The notes under the pieces: generated by a model
The model's input: the letters and a program-made list of their open reading frames with translations, nothing else
Databases searched by the model: none
What the model was told of the DNA's origin: nothing
Position numbers and translations under genes: made by a program
Shown here: in pieces, positions 53,116 to 62,990 of the stretch
Layout: the number at the start of each line of letters is the position of its first letter
How positions within the stretch are numbered: position 1 is the stretch's first letter
NCBI GenBank assembly: GCA_018830485.1
Contig: JAHJRQ010000013.1
Span: 62,001 to 126,000 of the forward strand
DNA from: Pseudomonadota bacterium
GTDB lineage: Bacteria > Desulfobacterota > Desulfobulbia > Desulfobulbales > Desulfurivibrionaceae
DNA length: 64,000 nt
Direction: 5' to 3'

Positions 53116-54939
53116 TCAATCCTCCCGCTCCGGTTCAACCGCAAGGGCAATGACGAATTCCGCGCCGCCCCAAGCGCTTTCCTCCACGGTCAGTGTGCCG
53201 TGATGGTCCGTGATGATCCGCCGGCACAGACTGAGACCGATGCCGGTCCCGTCACTCTTGGTCGTGTAAAACGGGTCGAAAATCTTCTCCCGCAGACCTT
53301 CCTGGATACCCGGCCCAGAATCAGCCACCCGGATCACCACCGCTTTCTTTTCGAGAACGGTCCGCACCTCTATCTTCTTGTTCTCGGCCTGACGCAGGGC
53401 CTCTGCCGCATTGGTCAGCAGATTGAGCACAACCTGTTCAATCAGGCCGGCATCGACCCGGCAGCGCGGCAAATCGCAGGCCAGATCCTTCCGCAGTTCC
53501 ACCCTGTCCCTCCGTAAGGCAGCGGCGCAGAGAGCCAGAGCGTTTTCCACCGGCAGATTGACATCAACCATCGCCAGCCTCGGCTGCCCGGGCTTTGAAA
53601 AATCCATGACCCGCCGGATCACCGATTCTATCTTTCCGGAGGCAACCTTCATCTGGGCAAGAATCTCGCCCACCGTTTCCAGATTGGACCGGCGCTCATA
53701 CATCTTCACCAGGGTGTCGAGATAGATGTTGATGCCGGACAAGGGGTTGCGGATCTCATGGGCAATGCCCGCGGCCACGCGCCCCAGGGAAGACATCTTG
53801 TCCTGAACCCGGACAATCTCTTCCAGCTCGCGGTTTCGGGTGATGTCGACCATGCTGACCAACAGCGTTTCCCTGCCATTATACTCAATCCTGCTGGCCC
53901 GGCAGAACACCCATTTCATGGCCTGGGTTTCCTCGCCCTTCCGCTGTGGATAAAACCGGAAGTCAAGATCCACGGAGGCTGCTTCCCCGCGGCTGACCCT
54001 GCCATAGGCCGCCTCCACCTTCTCCCGGTCATCAGGGTGCACCCCGACAAAGGCGTTGGGCCGGAACCCGGCGGGAAGAGGCCCGAAGAGCCTCTTCTGC
54101 TCCGGGTTGCGATAGATGATCGCGTTGTCCTGAATCAGGAGAATCCCGGCCAGGGAATTTTCCACCAGCTCCCTGAACCTGTTTTCGGTAAAGGCCCGCT
54201 GCTTCTCAAGCTCCAAAAGATGCAGAGTCTGCCCCACATCCCGGGCGATTTCCGCAAAGAGCATCCGTTCTTCAAGATTGTGCCTGCGGGCCGCGGAGAA
54301 TGAAACGCTTAACAGGCCGTAAAACTGGTCACGGTGGCTCAGCCTGGCGGTGCAGCAAACCCTGGCCGCATCGCTTTCCGGAAGAAGACAGCCCGCGCAA
54401 CGGCTTGCCGAATCGCTCACCACCAATCGCTCTCCGGACAGGGCTTTTTTCGCGCACTCAGGAAAAACCCCCTGTTCCATGCCCTGGCGCACCCGGAAGA
54501 ACCGTTCGCCCAGGCCGCATTCGGCGCAACGGATCAGATCTCCCTCCCTGTCTATCAGGGCCAGCCAGGCACTGAAATAATGGCCCTCTTCCACCAGGAT
54601 CCGGCAGATGCCCTGGAGTAATTCGTCTCGGCCTTTTCTCTCGGCCAGCCGCAGATGTATCCTGCGCATGGTCCGCACAACCATGAGAAGGTTGGCCTCG
54701 CGCTCCCTGCTTTTTTTCCGCTGCACGAACCAGCGGAGCGCGAATACGCCGCCGAGCCCGCCGGACAGCAGCACGAGGCTGGTCTCCACCGGAAAATCAG
54801 CGTCCAGCCGCCCCGCAAGGAAGATGGCGGCAAGGGTAAACAACACAGCCCCTCCCAAAAAAGCCAGGATATTCAGGAGGCTTTTGCGCATCCGCCGGGA
54901 AAAGACTTCCGGGAGAGCCGGTTCAGTGCCCATCGGCAT
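53116..54939 (-). CDS. Membrane sensor histidine kinase (GAF-PAS-HisKA)
   Basis: About 607 residues. Two helices near the N-terminus (LLNILAFLGGAVLFTLAAIF and SLVLLSGGLGGVFALRW) are followed by a GAF-like domain with four cysteines (CAECGLG, CAGCLLPE), a PAS domain (AGILLIQDNAIIYRNPEQ), HisKA with phosphorylated His in GIAHEIRNPLSG and an ATPase domain with NLLTNAAEAL and DSGPGIQE. The start is uncertain between ATGs at 54939 and 54933; either overlaps the upstream kinase gene by 11-17 bases. It probably phosphorylates the downstream receiver. Confidence 0.85.
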   Translation of the reverse strand: MPMGTEPALPEVFSRRMRKSLLNILAFLGGAVLFTLAAIFLAGRLDADFPVETSLVLLSGGLGGVFALRWFVQRKKSREREANLLMVVRTMRRIHLRLAERKGRDELLQGICRILVEEGHYFSAWLALIDREGDLIRCAECGLGERFFRVRQGMEQGVFPECAKKALSGERLVVSDSASRCAGCLLPESDAARVCCTARLSHRDQFYGLLSVSFSAARRHNLEERMLFAEIARDVGQTLHLLELEKQRAFTENRFRELVENSLAGILLIQDNAIIYRNPEQKRLFGPLPAGFRPNAFVGVHPDDREKVEAAYGRVSRGEAASVDLDFRFYPQRKGEETQAMKWVFCRASRIEYNGRETLLVSMVDITRNRELEEIVRVQDKMSSLGRVAAGIAHEIRNPLSGINIYLDTLVKMYERRSNLETVGEILAQMKVASGKIESVIRRVMDFSKPGQPRLAMVDVNLPVENALALCAAALRRDRVELRKDLACDLPRCRVDAGLIEQVVLNLLTNAAEALRQAENKKIEVRTVLEKKAVVIRVADSGPGIQEGLREKIFDPFYTTKSDGTGIGLSLCRRIITDHHGTLTVEESAWGGAEFVIALAVEPERED

Positions 54940-57355
54940 CAAGCGTTCGCCGCACCACCTCTGCCAATCGAGCGGTGCTGAAGGGTTTGAGCAGGTACTC
55001 ATGCACCCCCAACTCCCGGGCTTCTTCCTCGGTGAGGATATCGCTGTAGCCCGTGGTCAGGACAACCGGAATGGCGGGGCGCAAGGCCAGGATCTTTTCG
55101 GCAAGCTGGGCTCCGGTCAACCCCGGCATGGTCAGGTCGGTAATGACCAGGTCAAAGGCGTCCGGGGCGGCAACAAACCGTGCCCAGGCCTCCCGGCTGT
55201 CGCCATGGGATTCAACCCGGTATCCCAAGGAGCCCAGCGCCTGCTTGCCCAATTCGGCCAGGGCAGGCTCATCATCCACGAAGAGGATGCGTTCCGTGCC
55301 GCGGGACATGGGCGAATCACCACAGCCCTCTCCAAGCTCCCCGGTCTCGGTGATGCAGGGGAAATAGAGATCAAAGACCGTTCCCTGCCCCGGCTGGCTG
55401 GCAACCTCAATGGCGCCCTTATGGCTTTTCACGATCCCGTGCACCACCGCAAGCCCCATCCCGGTTCCTTCCCCGGTTTGCTTGGTGGTGAAAAACGGTT
55501 CGAAGATCCGCCCCGCCACCTCCTGCTCCATGCCGTGACCGGTATCCCGCACCCCGAGATGCACATAGAGGCCGGGCCGAAGGTCCGGATTCCTTGCGGC
55601 GCGGGGCTCGTCAATTTCCTCGGGAGCAAGGGTAACCAGAAGGATTCCCCCCTTGCCGCGCATGGCCTGGGAGGCATTGACACAGAGGTTCATCAGCACC
55701 TGATGGATCTGCACCGGGTCAGCCAAGGCCCAACAGGGCTGGTCGCTTATTTCCTGCTTCATTTCGACGGTGCTGGGCAGGGAGGCCCTGAGCAGCTTCA
55801 TGGCCTCCTTGACTATGCCGCGCAGCTCAAGGGGTTCCCGCTTTGCCTCGCTGTGCCTGCTGAAGGTCAGGATCTGCGCCACCAAATCCCTGGCCCGCTT
55901 GCCTGCCCTGGTCACTTCCTCAAGCTTGGCATAGACGGGCATATTCTCTTGCAGATCCAGCATGGCCAGCTCCGTGTATCCCACGACCGCGGCAAGGATA
56001 TTATTGAAATCATGGGCAATGCCGCCGGCAAGGGTGCCGATGGCCTCCATCTTCTGGGCCTGCATGAGCTGGAACTCCAGTTTTTTCTGTTCGCTGATGT
56101 CCTTGGCAAAATGGGTAACGCCGCTTATCCGCCCCTGGTCGTCCATAACCGGGGTGGCGGTGAGCAGAAAGGTCTTGCCCGAATCCGGATGCACAATCTC
56201 CTGAATGTATGACTTGCGGTCTGGGGAAGCACAATGTGCCAAGCACCCCAGACAGGGTTCGGTGGCGCCCCGGAACACCTCGTAACAATACCTGCCAACC
56301 AGTTCCGCCTCTGTTTTGCGCAAAATCCGGCACGTCGCCTTGTTTACCCTGGTCAGGCGCAAAGAAGCATCCTGCATGGTAACGATGTCGTCCACCGCAT
56401 CGAAGGTCCGCTCCCACTCCCGCCGGGCCTCTCCCATCCGTTCCTCGGCGGAGTGGCGTTCCCGGATCTCCGCGCCGAGCTGCTCATTTTTCTGGGAAAG
56501 CTCCGCCGTGCGCGCCACCACCATTTTTTCCAGATGGTCACGATAACTCTCAAGCTTCTCTTCCGCGGCTTTGCGCGCGGTAATGTCCTGGATGATCACA
56601 ATGGCCGTTCGCTGGCCGGCATCGACAATGGGCAGCACGATCAGGGCAACCCGCCGCCCCTTCAGCAGCAGGACTGTTTCCTCGCCCAGGGCAACGGGAT
56701 GCTCGCCGAGTCCGGCAAAAGCATCTGCCACTTCCTGCCGCATGCTTTCCGCAAAAAATTCGAAAAAATCAGCGACCAGGATTTTTTCTTCCCGGGCCCC
56801 AAGGATGGCCGCGCCGGCAGCATTGACATACACAATCCGCCCCTCGCCGGTGCACTCGACAATCCCTTCGCTGATATTGCCAAGGACAACCTCGAAATGT
56901 TTCCGCGAACTCAGCAGTTCCTTGGTGATCTCTCGCTGGTAAATGCTTTCAAGCCCGACAATCCCTGAAGATACCAACTCTTCCTTGTTGCTGCGGGCGG
57001 CGAGCAACCGGGAGATGTGCTGCTCGATGTCTCGGAAAGGCCCCTTGGCGATGCAGGCATTGGCGCCGAACGAAGCGCAGTCGATGTTTTCTTCCGCGGC
57101 GATGGCGGAGAGGATGATGATACAGACGTTTTTCAGCTCCGGCATGGAGCGCACGATCCGGCACAGCTTGTCGCCGCTGATATGCGGCATCACCATATCC
57201 ACGAACATGACGTCCGGAACAAAGTCAACAAGCACGGCAAGGGCTGTCATGCTGTCAGGCGCGGTTTTGACCTCATAGCCTTTTTTGCCCAAAAAATTGC
57301 TCATGAGCCGGAGCATCAGCGGCTGGTTGTCCACTACCAGAATCTTTTCATTCAT
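54923..57355 (-). CDS. Hybrid histidine kinase (REC-PAS-PAS-HisKA-REC)
   Basis: An 810-residue cytosolic hybrid kinase. An N-terminal receiver (ILVVDNQPLMLRLM, VMFVDMVMPHISG) is followed by two PAS domains, the second with cysteines in CLGCLAHCASP, then HisKA (GGIAHDFNNILAAVVGYTEL), an ATPase domain (NLCVNASQAM, GTGMGLAVVHG) and a C-terminal receiver (LVITDLTMPGLTG). ATG 57355 is preferred to TTG 57367. The first receiver has asparagine after the usual acidic residue (VVDNQP), so it keeps only one of the acidic pair. It is overlapped by the next kinase gene and likely forms a phosphorelay with it. Confidence 0.85.
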   Translation of the reverse strand: MNEKILVVDNQPLMLRLMSNFLGKKGYEVKTAPDSMTALAVLVDFVPDVMFVDMVMPHISGDKLCRIVRSMPELKNVCIIILSAIAAEENIDCASFGANACIAKGPFRDIEQHISRLLAARSNKEELVSSGIVGLESIYQREITKELLSSRKHFEVVLGNISEGIVECTGEGRIVYVNAAGAAILGAREEKILVADFFEFFAESMRQEVADAFAGLGEHPVALGEETVLLLKGRRVALIVLPIVDAGQRTAIVIIQDITARKAAEEKLESYRDHLEKMVVARTAELSQKNEQLGAEIRERHSAEERMGEARREWERTFDAVDDIVTMQDASLRLTRVNKATCRILRKTEAELVGRYCYEVFRGATEPCLGCLAHCASPDRKSYIQEIVHPDSGKTFLLTATPVMDDQGRISGVTHFAKDISEQKKLEFQLMQAQKMEAIGTLAGGIAHDFNNILAAVVGYTELAMLDLQENMPVYAKLEEVTRAGKRARDLVAQILTFSRHSEAKREPLELRGIVKEAMKLLRASLPSTVEMKQEISDQPCWALADPVQIHQVLMNLCVNASQAMRGKGGILLVTLAPEEIDEPRAARNPDLRPGLYVHLGVRDTGHGMEQEVAGRIFEPFFTTKQTGEGTGMGLAVVHGIVKSHKGAIEVASQPGQGTVFDLYFPCITETGELGEGCGDSPMSRGTERILFVDDEPALAELGKQALGSLGYRVESHGDSREAWARFVAAPDAFDLVITDLTMPGLTGAQLAEKILALRPAIPVVLTTGYSDILTEEEARELGVHEYLLKPFSTARLAEVVRRTLDADGH

Positions 57356-57465
57356 GGTCGCCCCCAAAACCCTGCTGGCCGAGCGTTCTAGCCACCCGGC
57401 CCTGAGTACCCCCTTGGTTCACCGCCTTTTTTTTATTGTAGCACAGTCGCCCCGCCCGTGTGCGG

Positions 57466-58902
57466 TTAAAATGTCGACATCCCGCTCCACTCCTGAAAAC
57501 GGTACAGCGCGTAGCGAAACGGCGAGTTCTCGGAAAACTCCGAGAACTCGAGGGAATAGACCCCGCCGTCATTTCGCCACATCCGTTCGAAATACCCGGT
57601 TGCCGAGCGGATCACCTGCGAATCAGCAGGGGCCGTCACCTCAAGGCAGGACTCCAGATTCAGGTCGTCAAGATTGCGCCGGGTGATATTTGCCGAACCG
57701 CCGATGAGCACTGTCTCTTCGGGCAGGGAAATCATGGTCAGCTTGGAGTGAAACTGTTCGCCGTGCGTTCCATACCAGCGTACCTGGATTGCACCCCGGG
57801 ATTTCTCCACAAGTTCCTGGGCCACCGGCCGGTTGGGAATGCCGTTTTTGCTCCGGCCAAAGGCATCCTTGTTCGGGTCAAGGAGCAAACGCACCTCGGC
57901 TCCCCTGGCTGCGGCGGCAAGAAGCCCGGCGATCACCTCGCGATCGGAAAGATAGAACATGGCCATCCGCACCGAAGCCTTGTTCCCGCACCGGGCAAGG
58001 GCTGTCAGCAACCGCGCCTTGATCTTCCCTTCGGTGAGCAAGCGCAGATGCATCTCGCCGGATTGCGGGCGAACCGGTATCTCCCACCCGGGCACAGTCC
58101 CTCCGGAAAACCTCGCCACCGCGGCTTCCGACTCGACCACATCCTGAACCACCGGACCTTGGGCGACAATGGCGATATTGGAATGATAGGCGCTTGCGTC
58201 ATGGGGATTGGCGGAGGTAATGAGCGCTTCTTTTTCGCTGACCACAACCTTGCGGTGGTTTGCCTTGAAGTTGAGCAGGCTCAAATATCCCCGCAGGGTC
58301 ATGGCGGGCCCATCCTGGGCAAAGGGCGAGGGCAGCCAGCCATTCCCGCCGGCGCCGAACCATTGGCAAAAAAGCCGCCACCAGGCGGAATACATGAAGT
58401 TGGAATCACGCAGCTTGCCGGTATCCGTGTACATGATCCGCACCCCGCCGGCCCGCAGCCTCTGGAAATGCTCCGGTTCCTCAGCGCCATAGCTCCGGTT
58501 GATGGTGTCGGTGATGAGCACGATGTCCACCTGGGGGGAGCGCTGCTTTTTTTCAACCAGCCTGCGAGTCATTTCCTCGGCCAGGGCGGGGAAGCTCCCC
58601 CCCTTGGGCTGAACTCCGTTGAACAAAAAAAAGTCGAGCAGAATGAAACGCTCGGCCCCATCAATGATTTGATGGACCCGGTTGAAAATGGCTTGCTCGC
58701 GCACCGGCTGCCCGTTGCGTTGATAGGTGCAATCGGTCAGGAACTCGACGTGTGCCGCGGCGTGCGCCGCCCCTTCCAGCGAGACCCCTTTGGGAAGCGG
58801 TTTGTTCTGCCCGTAAATCATCAGGGACACCCAGACAACCGCCACAGCCCCGACGATCTTCAAAAAATTATCCCTCTTGACATTTCGCTTCACCGGCAAC
58901 AC
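57466..58902 (-). CDS. Phospholipase D / cardiolipin synthase-like protein
   Basis: A 478-residue protein with an N-terminal membrane helix (FLKIVGAVAVVWVSLMIYG) and two PLD catalytic motifs: NHRKVVVSEKEALITSANP near residue 220 and FHSKLTMISLPEETVLIGGS near residue 395, both with H and K. The aspartate of the classical HKD is less clear in the first. It may transfer phosphatidyl groups or cleave phospholipid. GTG at 58902 is the apparent start and lacks a strong ribosome site. It lies 101 bases downstream of the HD-GYP gene. Confidence 0.75.
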   Translation of the reverse strand: MLPVKRNVKRDNFLKIVGAVAVVWVSLMIYGQNKPLPKGVSLEGAAHAAAHVEFLTDCTYQRNGQPVREQAIFNRVHQIIDGAERFILLDFFLFNGVQPKGGSFPALAEEMTRRLVEKKQRSPQVDIVLITDTINRSYGAEEPEHFQRLRAGGVRIMYTDTGKLRDSNFMYSAWWRLFCQWFGAGGNGWLPSPFAQDGPAMTLRGYLSLLNFKANHRKVVVSEKEALITSANPHDASAYHSNIAIVAQGPVVQDVVESEAAVARFSGGTVPGWEIPVRPQSGEMHLRLLTEGKIKARLLTALARCGNKASVRMAMFYLSDREVIAGLLAAAARGAEVRLLLDPNKDAFGRSKNGIPNRPVAQELVEKSRGAIQVRWYGTHGEQFHSKLTMISLPEETVLIGGSANITRRNLDDLNLESCLEVTAPADSQVIRSATGYFERMWRNDGGVYSLEFSEFSENSPFRYALYRFQEWSGMSTF

Positions 58903-59003
58903 CCATGAAAAAATTGCACCGCGGACATGCGGCGCCGGTCACATCCCACCGGCGGAAAGGAACCCTGCTGCAGGTCGCCAACCAATGGGAAAAACACCAC
59001 CCC

Positions 59004-60485
59004 TCACACCGTTGCCAGAAAGATATCAACCAAGTTCGGATCAAACTGGGTGCCGGCCAGGGAATGGATATGCGCGGCAACCTTTTCCGGAGGCCAGGCC
59101 TCGCGGTACCGCCGGGCCGAGATCAGGGCGTCCCAGGTGTCGGCAATGGAGAAGATTCTGGCCGCCAGGGGAATCTGTTCGCCCTTCAAGCCCCGCGGAT
59201 AACCGGAGCCGTCCCACCATTCATGATGGCAATACGGGATATCCAGGGCCGGGCGCAGATAGTGGATGGGAGACAGCAGGTCAAAGGCAAAGGCAGGATG
59301 TTGCCGCATGATCTCCTGCTCCTCTTCGGTGAGCGGCCCGGCATTCATCAAAACGGAGTCGGGCACCGCCATCTTGCCTATATCGTGGAGCAGGGCGCCC
59401 CGGCGGACATGGTCAAGCTCATCCTCCCGGATGCCAAGGGCGCAGGCGACCCTCAGGGTAAGCTCCGCCACCCGCTGGGTGTGCCCCTCTGTTTCCGAAT
59501 CTCGCAACTCCAGGGCCTTTGCCCACCCCTCGATGGTGGTGTCGTAGGCCAGGGTTAATTCGATGTTCGACTCCTGGAGTTTGCGGAAGAGCGTCGCATT
59601 GTCAATGGCAATGGCCGCCTGGATGGCCAGGGCCTCAAAAAAGTCAGACCATTCCGGTTCGGCATCAAACCGCTGCCGGCAAAAAATCTCAAAAACGCCC
59701 TTCACCTGTCCTTTGGCAATCAAAGGGACGGCATAATAGGTTATGAACTTCTCATGTTGGAGCAGCTCGAGCCGGACAAAGGGGTTGGGAAGCTCGGTGA
59801 TGTCGGCAATATGGACAATCCGCCGCTCATAGGCGGCAATCCCGGCGCCTCCCTCGCCGAGCCGCACCCTGGATTTCCGGATGCCCATCCCCTCAAAACC
59901 CCAGTCCGCCCCATGGTCCAAGGTTTGGGTGTGGGGATTGAGCAGGAGTATGGCGCCCGCATCCATGCCAAGCTGCGAAACGGTCTGTTCCAGAAACAGT
60001 TTCATGGTCAGCCGCAGGTCGAGGCTCGCGGTAATCACCAGATCAATGCCGTGCAGGGTGGCCAGATGCTGAAGCCGAGCCTTGGCCCTCCCTTCCGCCT
60101 CCAGCCGGGCGACAATCTCCCGTTCAAGTTCCGTGTTCTTTTGGACAAGGGCGGTGTTTGTCCGGAGAATTTCCTTATCCGCGTCCCGGACCTTGGCAAT
60201 GGTGAGCCTGGACAACCCGATGACCAGAAAAACAAAAAGGGAGCCGCCGAGAAAAACCAGGCCGGTGACGATCTCCACCGGAAAAACAAGCTGCCTGACC
60301 TGAATGACGATAAAAAAGAAATAGCCGGCAATAAAAAAAAGGATCAGGGCGGTCAAGGCCTGCCATTTCCCTGCGAGGGAAATGGGAACCTGCCGCCAGG
60401 TCTGCACGCAGAGGCGCGCCGCAACACTCAAAAAAATTATCCCCGGGATAACCAGGATGGTGGACAGCAATTGACTCGGTGTCAT
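59004..60485 (-). CDS. Membrane GAF-HD-GYP c-di-GMP phosphodiesterase
   Basis: About 493 residues. Three N-terminal helices (LLSTILVIPGIIFLSVAA, ALTALILFFIAGYFFFIVI, IVTGLVFLGGSLFVFLVIG), a coiled coil, a GAF domain (about 150-290) and an HD-GYP domain with LLHDIGKMAVPD and HHEWWDGSGYPRGLKGE. The catalytic HD and GYP motifs are intact, so it should degrade c-di-GMP to GMP or pGpG. ATG at 60485 is chosen; ATG at 60539 is possible. It is the second c-di-GMP enzyme in the window besides the EAL-GGDEF protein. Confidence 0.87.
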   Translation of the reverse strand: MTPSQLLSTILVIPGIIFLSVAARLCVQTWRQVPISLAGKWQALTALILFFIAGYFFFIVIQVRQLVFPVEIVTGLVFLGGSLFVFLVIGLSRLTIAKVRDADKEILRTNTALVQKNTELEREIVARLEAEGRAKARLQHLATLHGIDLVITASLDLRLTMKLFLEQTVSQLGMDAGAILLLNPHTQTLDHGADWGFEGMGIRKSRVRLGEGGAGIAAYERRIVHIADITELPNPFVRLELLQHEKFITYYAVPLIAKGQVKGVFEIFCRQRFDAEPEWSDFFEALAIQAAIAIDNATLFRKLQESNIELTLAYDTTIEGWAKALELRDSETEGHTQRVAELTLRVACALGIREDELDHVRRGALLHDIGKMAVPDSVLMNAGPLTEEEQEIMRQHPAFAFDLLSPIHYLRPALDIPYCHHEWWDGSGYPRGLKGEQIPLAARIFSIADTWDALISARRYREAWPPEKVAAHIHSLAGTQFDPNLVDIFLATV

Positions 60486-60741
60486 GCAATTTCTCGACAG
60501 CTCCCGGATTTTTCCAGAGCTTTCTCTTTTTGGGTACATCCCCAGAACCTGCAGCCAGTGTACAGAATGGAGGTGATAAAGTCAAAATCTCCAGGCGTCT
60601 TCACCGTGCGCCATGCCGGTTAACCGAGGGGAATCGTTGCTTTTCACAATGATTTCCCCTACCATGGAAGTATTCTTCTGCACAGGGGATGGACCCTTCC
60701 GCCTTCACCGGAGGAACAACACAGGGGAACACAGCGCCGAC

Positions 60742-61470
60742 ATGGAACCGCAGCCTTTGCTCATCGAATACAGCTTCCGCTTGCAAGACAACAGCAAAGA
60801 ACTGTTTACCGTCCGCCTCGACCCCCAGACCCTGGAAACCCTGCCGGAAGCCAAGGCGGAGCCCTTGCCGCACTGGACAAAGCTCTCCTTTTCCCAATGC
60901 GCCAGTTGCCCGTTGACCGAAGCCTCCTCCCCCCATTGCCCGGCAGCGGTCAACATTGCCCCCATTGTCCGGCGGGGCGAAAAGCTTCTCTCCTTTGATG
61001 TGCTGGATCTTCAGGTTACAACCGCCGAAAGGGTGATTTCCCAAAAAACCACGGCGCAAAGGGCGCTGTGCTCCCTGATGGGGCTGGTCATTGCCGGAAG
61101 CGGCTGCCCACACACCGCCTTGTTCAAACCCATGGCCCGCTTTCATCTGCCCCTGGCCAACGAAGAAGAAACCATCTTCCGCGCCACGGCAACCTATATG
61201 CTGGCCCAATATTTTGTAAAAACCGGGGGAGGAGAAGCGGATTTCAACCTGGAAAGATTGCGGGATCTGTACCGCACCATCCAGGAGGTCAACCAGGCCA
61301 TGGCAACACGGGTGCGGAGCGGGTCAACAACAGACTCGTCCGTCAATGCCATCGTGCTGTTGGATATGTACGCCAAGGCCTTGCCCTATGTGATCAAGCA
61401 GTCGCTCGAAGAACTCCGCTACCTGTTCAAGCCGTTTTTGCACAGCTCGGATTCCCCGGAAAAAGCCTGA
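60742..61470 (+). CDS. Conserved hypothetical protein, possibly DUF6901
   Basis: A 242-residue soluble protein. CASCPL, CPAAVNIAPIV and GCPHTALFKPMARFHLPLAN are the recognisable parts; the spaced cysteines may bind metal. The C-terminal 100 residues are helical. I associate the pattern with DUF6901 but not firmly. ATG at 60742 begins the conserved part, with AGGGGA 14 bases upstream; a frame opening at 60613 adds 43 unconvincing residues. Its stop is 5 bases from the convergent M48 gene. Confidence 0.6.
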   Translation: MEPQPLLIEYSFRLQDNSKELFTVRLDPQTLETLPEAKAEPLPHWTKLSFSQCASCPLTEASSPHCPAAVNIAPIVRRGEKLLSFDVLDLQVTTAERVISQKTTAQRALCSLMGLVIAGSGCPHTALFKPMARFHLPLANEEETIFRATATYMLAQYFVKTGGGEADFNLERLRDLYRTIQEVNQAMATRVRSGSTTDSSVNAIVLLDMYAKALPYVIKQSLEELRYLFKPFLHSSDSPEKA

Positions 61471-61475
61471 CCTTT

Positions 61476-62783
61476 CTACCGGCGTCCCGCCCCTCCAAGC
61501 GCTCTGTATCTGGCAGCCGCCGATCTGCCCAGGTTGCCACGCGGATCAGCCCCCGCCACCTGGCCGTACAAGGCATGGGCTTTTGCCGGCTCTCCGGTCA
61601 ACTCATAGCTTTCGGCAAGAAAAAAGGCGCTGCCCAGGGTGGGCATGAGCTTCATGCTTTTTTGCAGATGCTCCTTGGCCAAGGCGGGATTGTTCTCGCG
61701 CAGATACAGGTAGCCGAGGCCGAAATGGCTTTCGTAATACTCGCCGTCCAACTGCACGGCCCGGCTTAAACTTTTTTTGGCTTGGTCCGGGCTGTTGTTT
61801 TTCAGATACGCCATGCCCAGGGCGCTCTGCAGCAGCGCCTGCTGCGGCGCTTTGCGCACCGCTTGCTCATAGAGTCCGATCGCCCCCGCCAGATCCTTGG
61901 CCTGCTCTTTCTCCCTGGCTTTGTCGTAATCGTTGTATGCCTCGCTGGTCTTCAGCAACGGGGCCATCGCCCGCTTGAAATCCCCCTCCCCGGAGCCATG
62001 CGTTTCATTGTTCAAGGCCCAACTGTAGTTGCTGTCGATGTACTCCTGGTTATCCCGCATCCGTTCCAGGGAAAAGGGATGGGTCCGGAACAACCCCTGG
62101 ACCCACCGGGATTCTCCCTCCCCGCTTTTTTGGGCCAAAAACTCCTGCAACTCAACCGCCCCCCTGGGGCTGTACCCCGCCTTCACCATGTAGTCGATGC
62201 CCAGCCGATCCGCCTCCCGCTCCTGATCCCGGCTGTATGAGCTCTCCAAAAGCGCTCCCGCCACCTGCCCTGCCTGCCGCGCCAATGCGCTGTAAGAAGT
62301 GCCGCTGCTCGAAATAGACAGAACCTGCAGGCCGATATTGAGCAGGACGCCGCGCTGCAGGTTCTGCACCGAATGCTTGGCCGTAACATGGCCAAGCTCA
62401 TGGCCCAGTACCGCGGCAAGCTGGGCCTCGTTTTCCAGGGCAACCAGCAACCCTCGGGTGATGGCGATATTGCCGCCGGGCATGGCAAAGGCATTGGGGC
62501 TGGAGTCGTTGACAACCTTGAAAACATAGGGCAGATCGGGCCGGTGGCTGACCGTGGCCAACCGCATCCCTGTTGCCGTGACATATTTTTCGAGCCCCGG
62601 GTCGTTGTATTCCCCCTGCATTCGTTGGACCGCCTCGGGAAAAGCCTTTTTGCCCAGAGCGATCTCTTCGTTTTCAGGCATGGAATACAGGGCCAGCTCG
62701 GATTTGCCGGTAACAGGATTGACTGCGCAGCCGGAGAGCATAACGGCAAGCAGCAGCACAAAAAACAGTGAACGGATACCCAT
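61476..62783 (-). CDS. M48-family lipoprotein metalloprotease with TPR repeats
   Basis: A 435-residue periplasmic protease. The lipobox is VMLSGC (signal MGIRSLFFVLLLAVMLSGC), so it is probably a lipoprotein. The zinc motif is GHELGHVTAKH, with a downstream glutamate in DQEREADRLG. The C-terminal 150 residues carry TPR-type helices (QALLQSALGMAYLKNNSPDQ). The layout matches BepA/YfgC, which guards outer-membrane protein assembly. ATG 62783 follows AGGAG; the longer frame is not needed. It lies downstream of an outer-membrane protein gene, which suits that role. Confidence 0.87.
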   Translation of the reverse strand: MGIRSLFFVLLLAVMLSGCAVNPVTGKSELALYSMPENEEIALGKKAFPEAVQRMQGEYNDPGLEKYVTATGMRLATVSHRPDLPYVFKVVNDSSPNAFAMPGGNIAITRGLLVALENEAQLAAVLGHELGHVTAKHSVQNLQRGVLLNIGLQVLSISSSGTSYSALARQAGQVAGALLESSYSRDQEREADRLGIDYMVKAGYSPRGAVELQEFLAQKSGEGESRWVQGLFRTHPFSLERMRDNQEYIDSNYSWALNNETHGSGEGDFKRAMAPLLKTSEAYNDYDKAREKEQAKDLAGAIGLYEQAVRKAPQQALLQSALGMAYLKNNSPDQAKKSLSRAVQLDGEYYESHFGLGYLYLRENNPALAKEHLQKSMKLMPTLGSAFFLAESYELTGEPAKAHALYGQVAGADPRGNLGRSAAARYRALGGAGRR

Positions 62784-62929
62784 GGCAAAACTCCTGTCAG
62801 ATTGTCCGCAGAGAACGATGCGCACAATACCTGACCAGTCTATTCAATTCATCGCCCGTGCGCAAGCGGGTTCACGGCATCTTTGCAGCAGGGTCAGGCC
62901 GCGGAAACAATCTGCCTTCCTTGGGAAAA

Positions 62930-62961
62930 ACCATAAAAAAAGGGTGGCCAGACGGCCACCC
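62930..62961 (-). terminator. Rho-independent terminator of the DUF3373 gene
   Basis: On the minus strand GGGTGGCC-GTCT-GGCCACCC (62942-62961) is an 8-bp GC-rich stem with a 4-base loop followed by a run of T (62941 down to 62934). This is a classic terminator, 29 bases beyond the gene stop. Confidence 0.9.
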
Positions 62962-62990
62962 TCGAAGAACAAACCACTCCTGCCCGCGCG

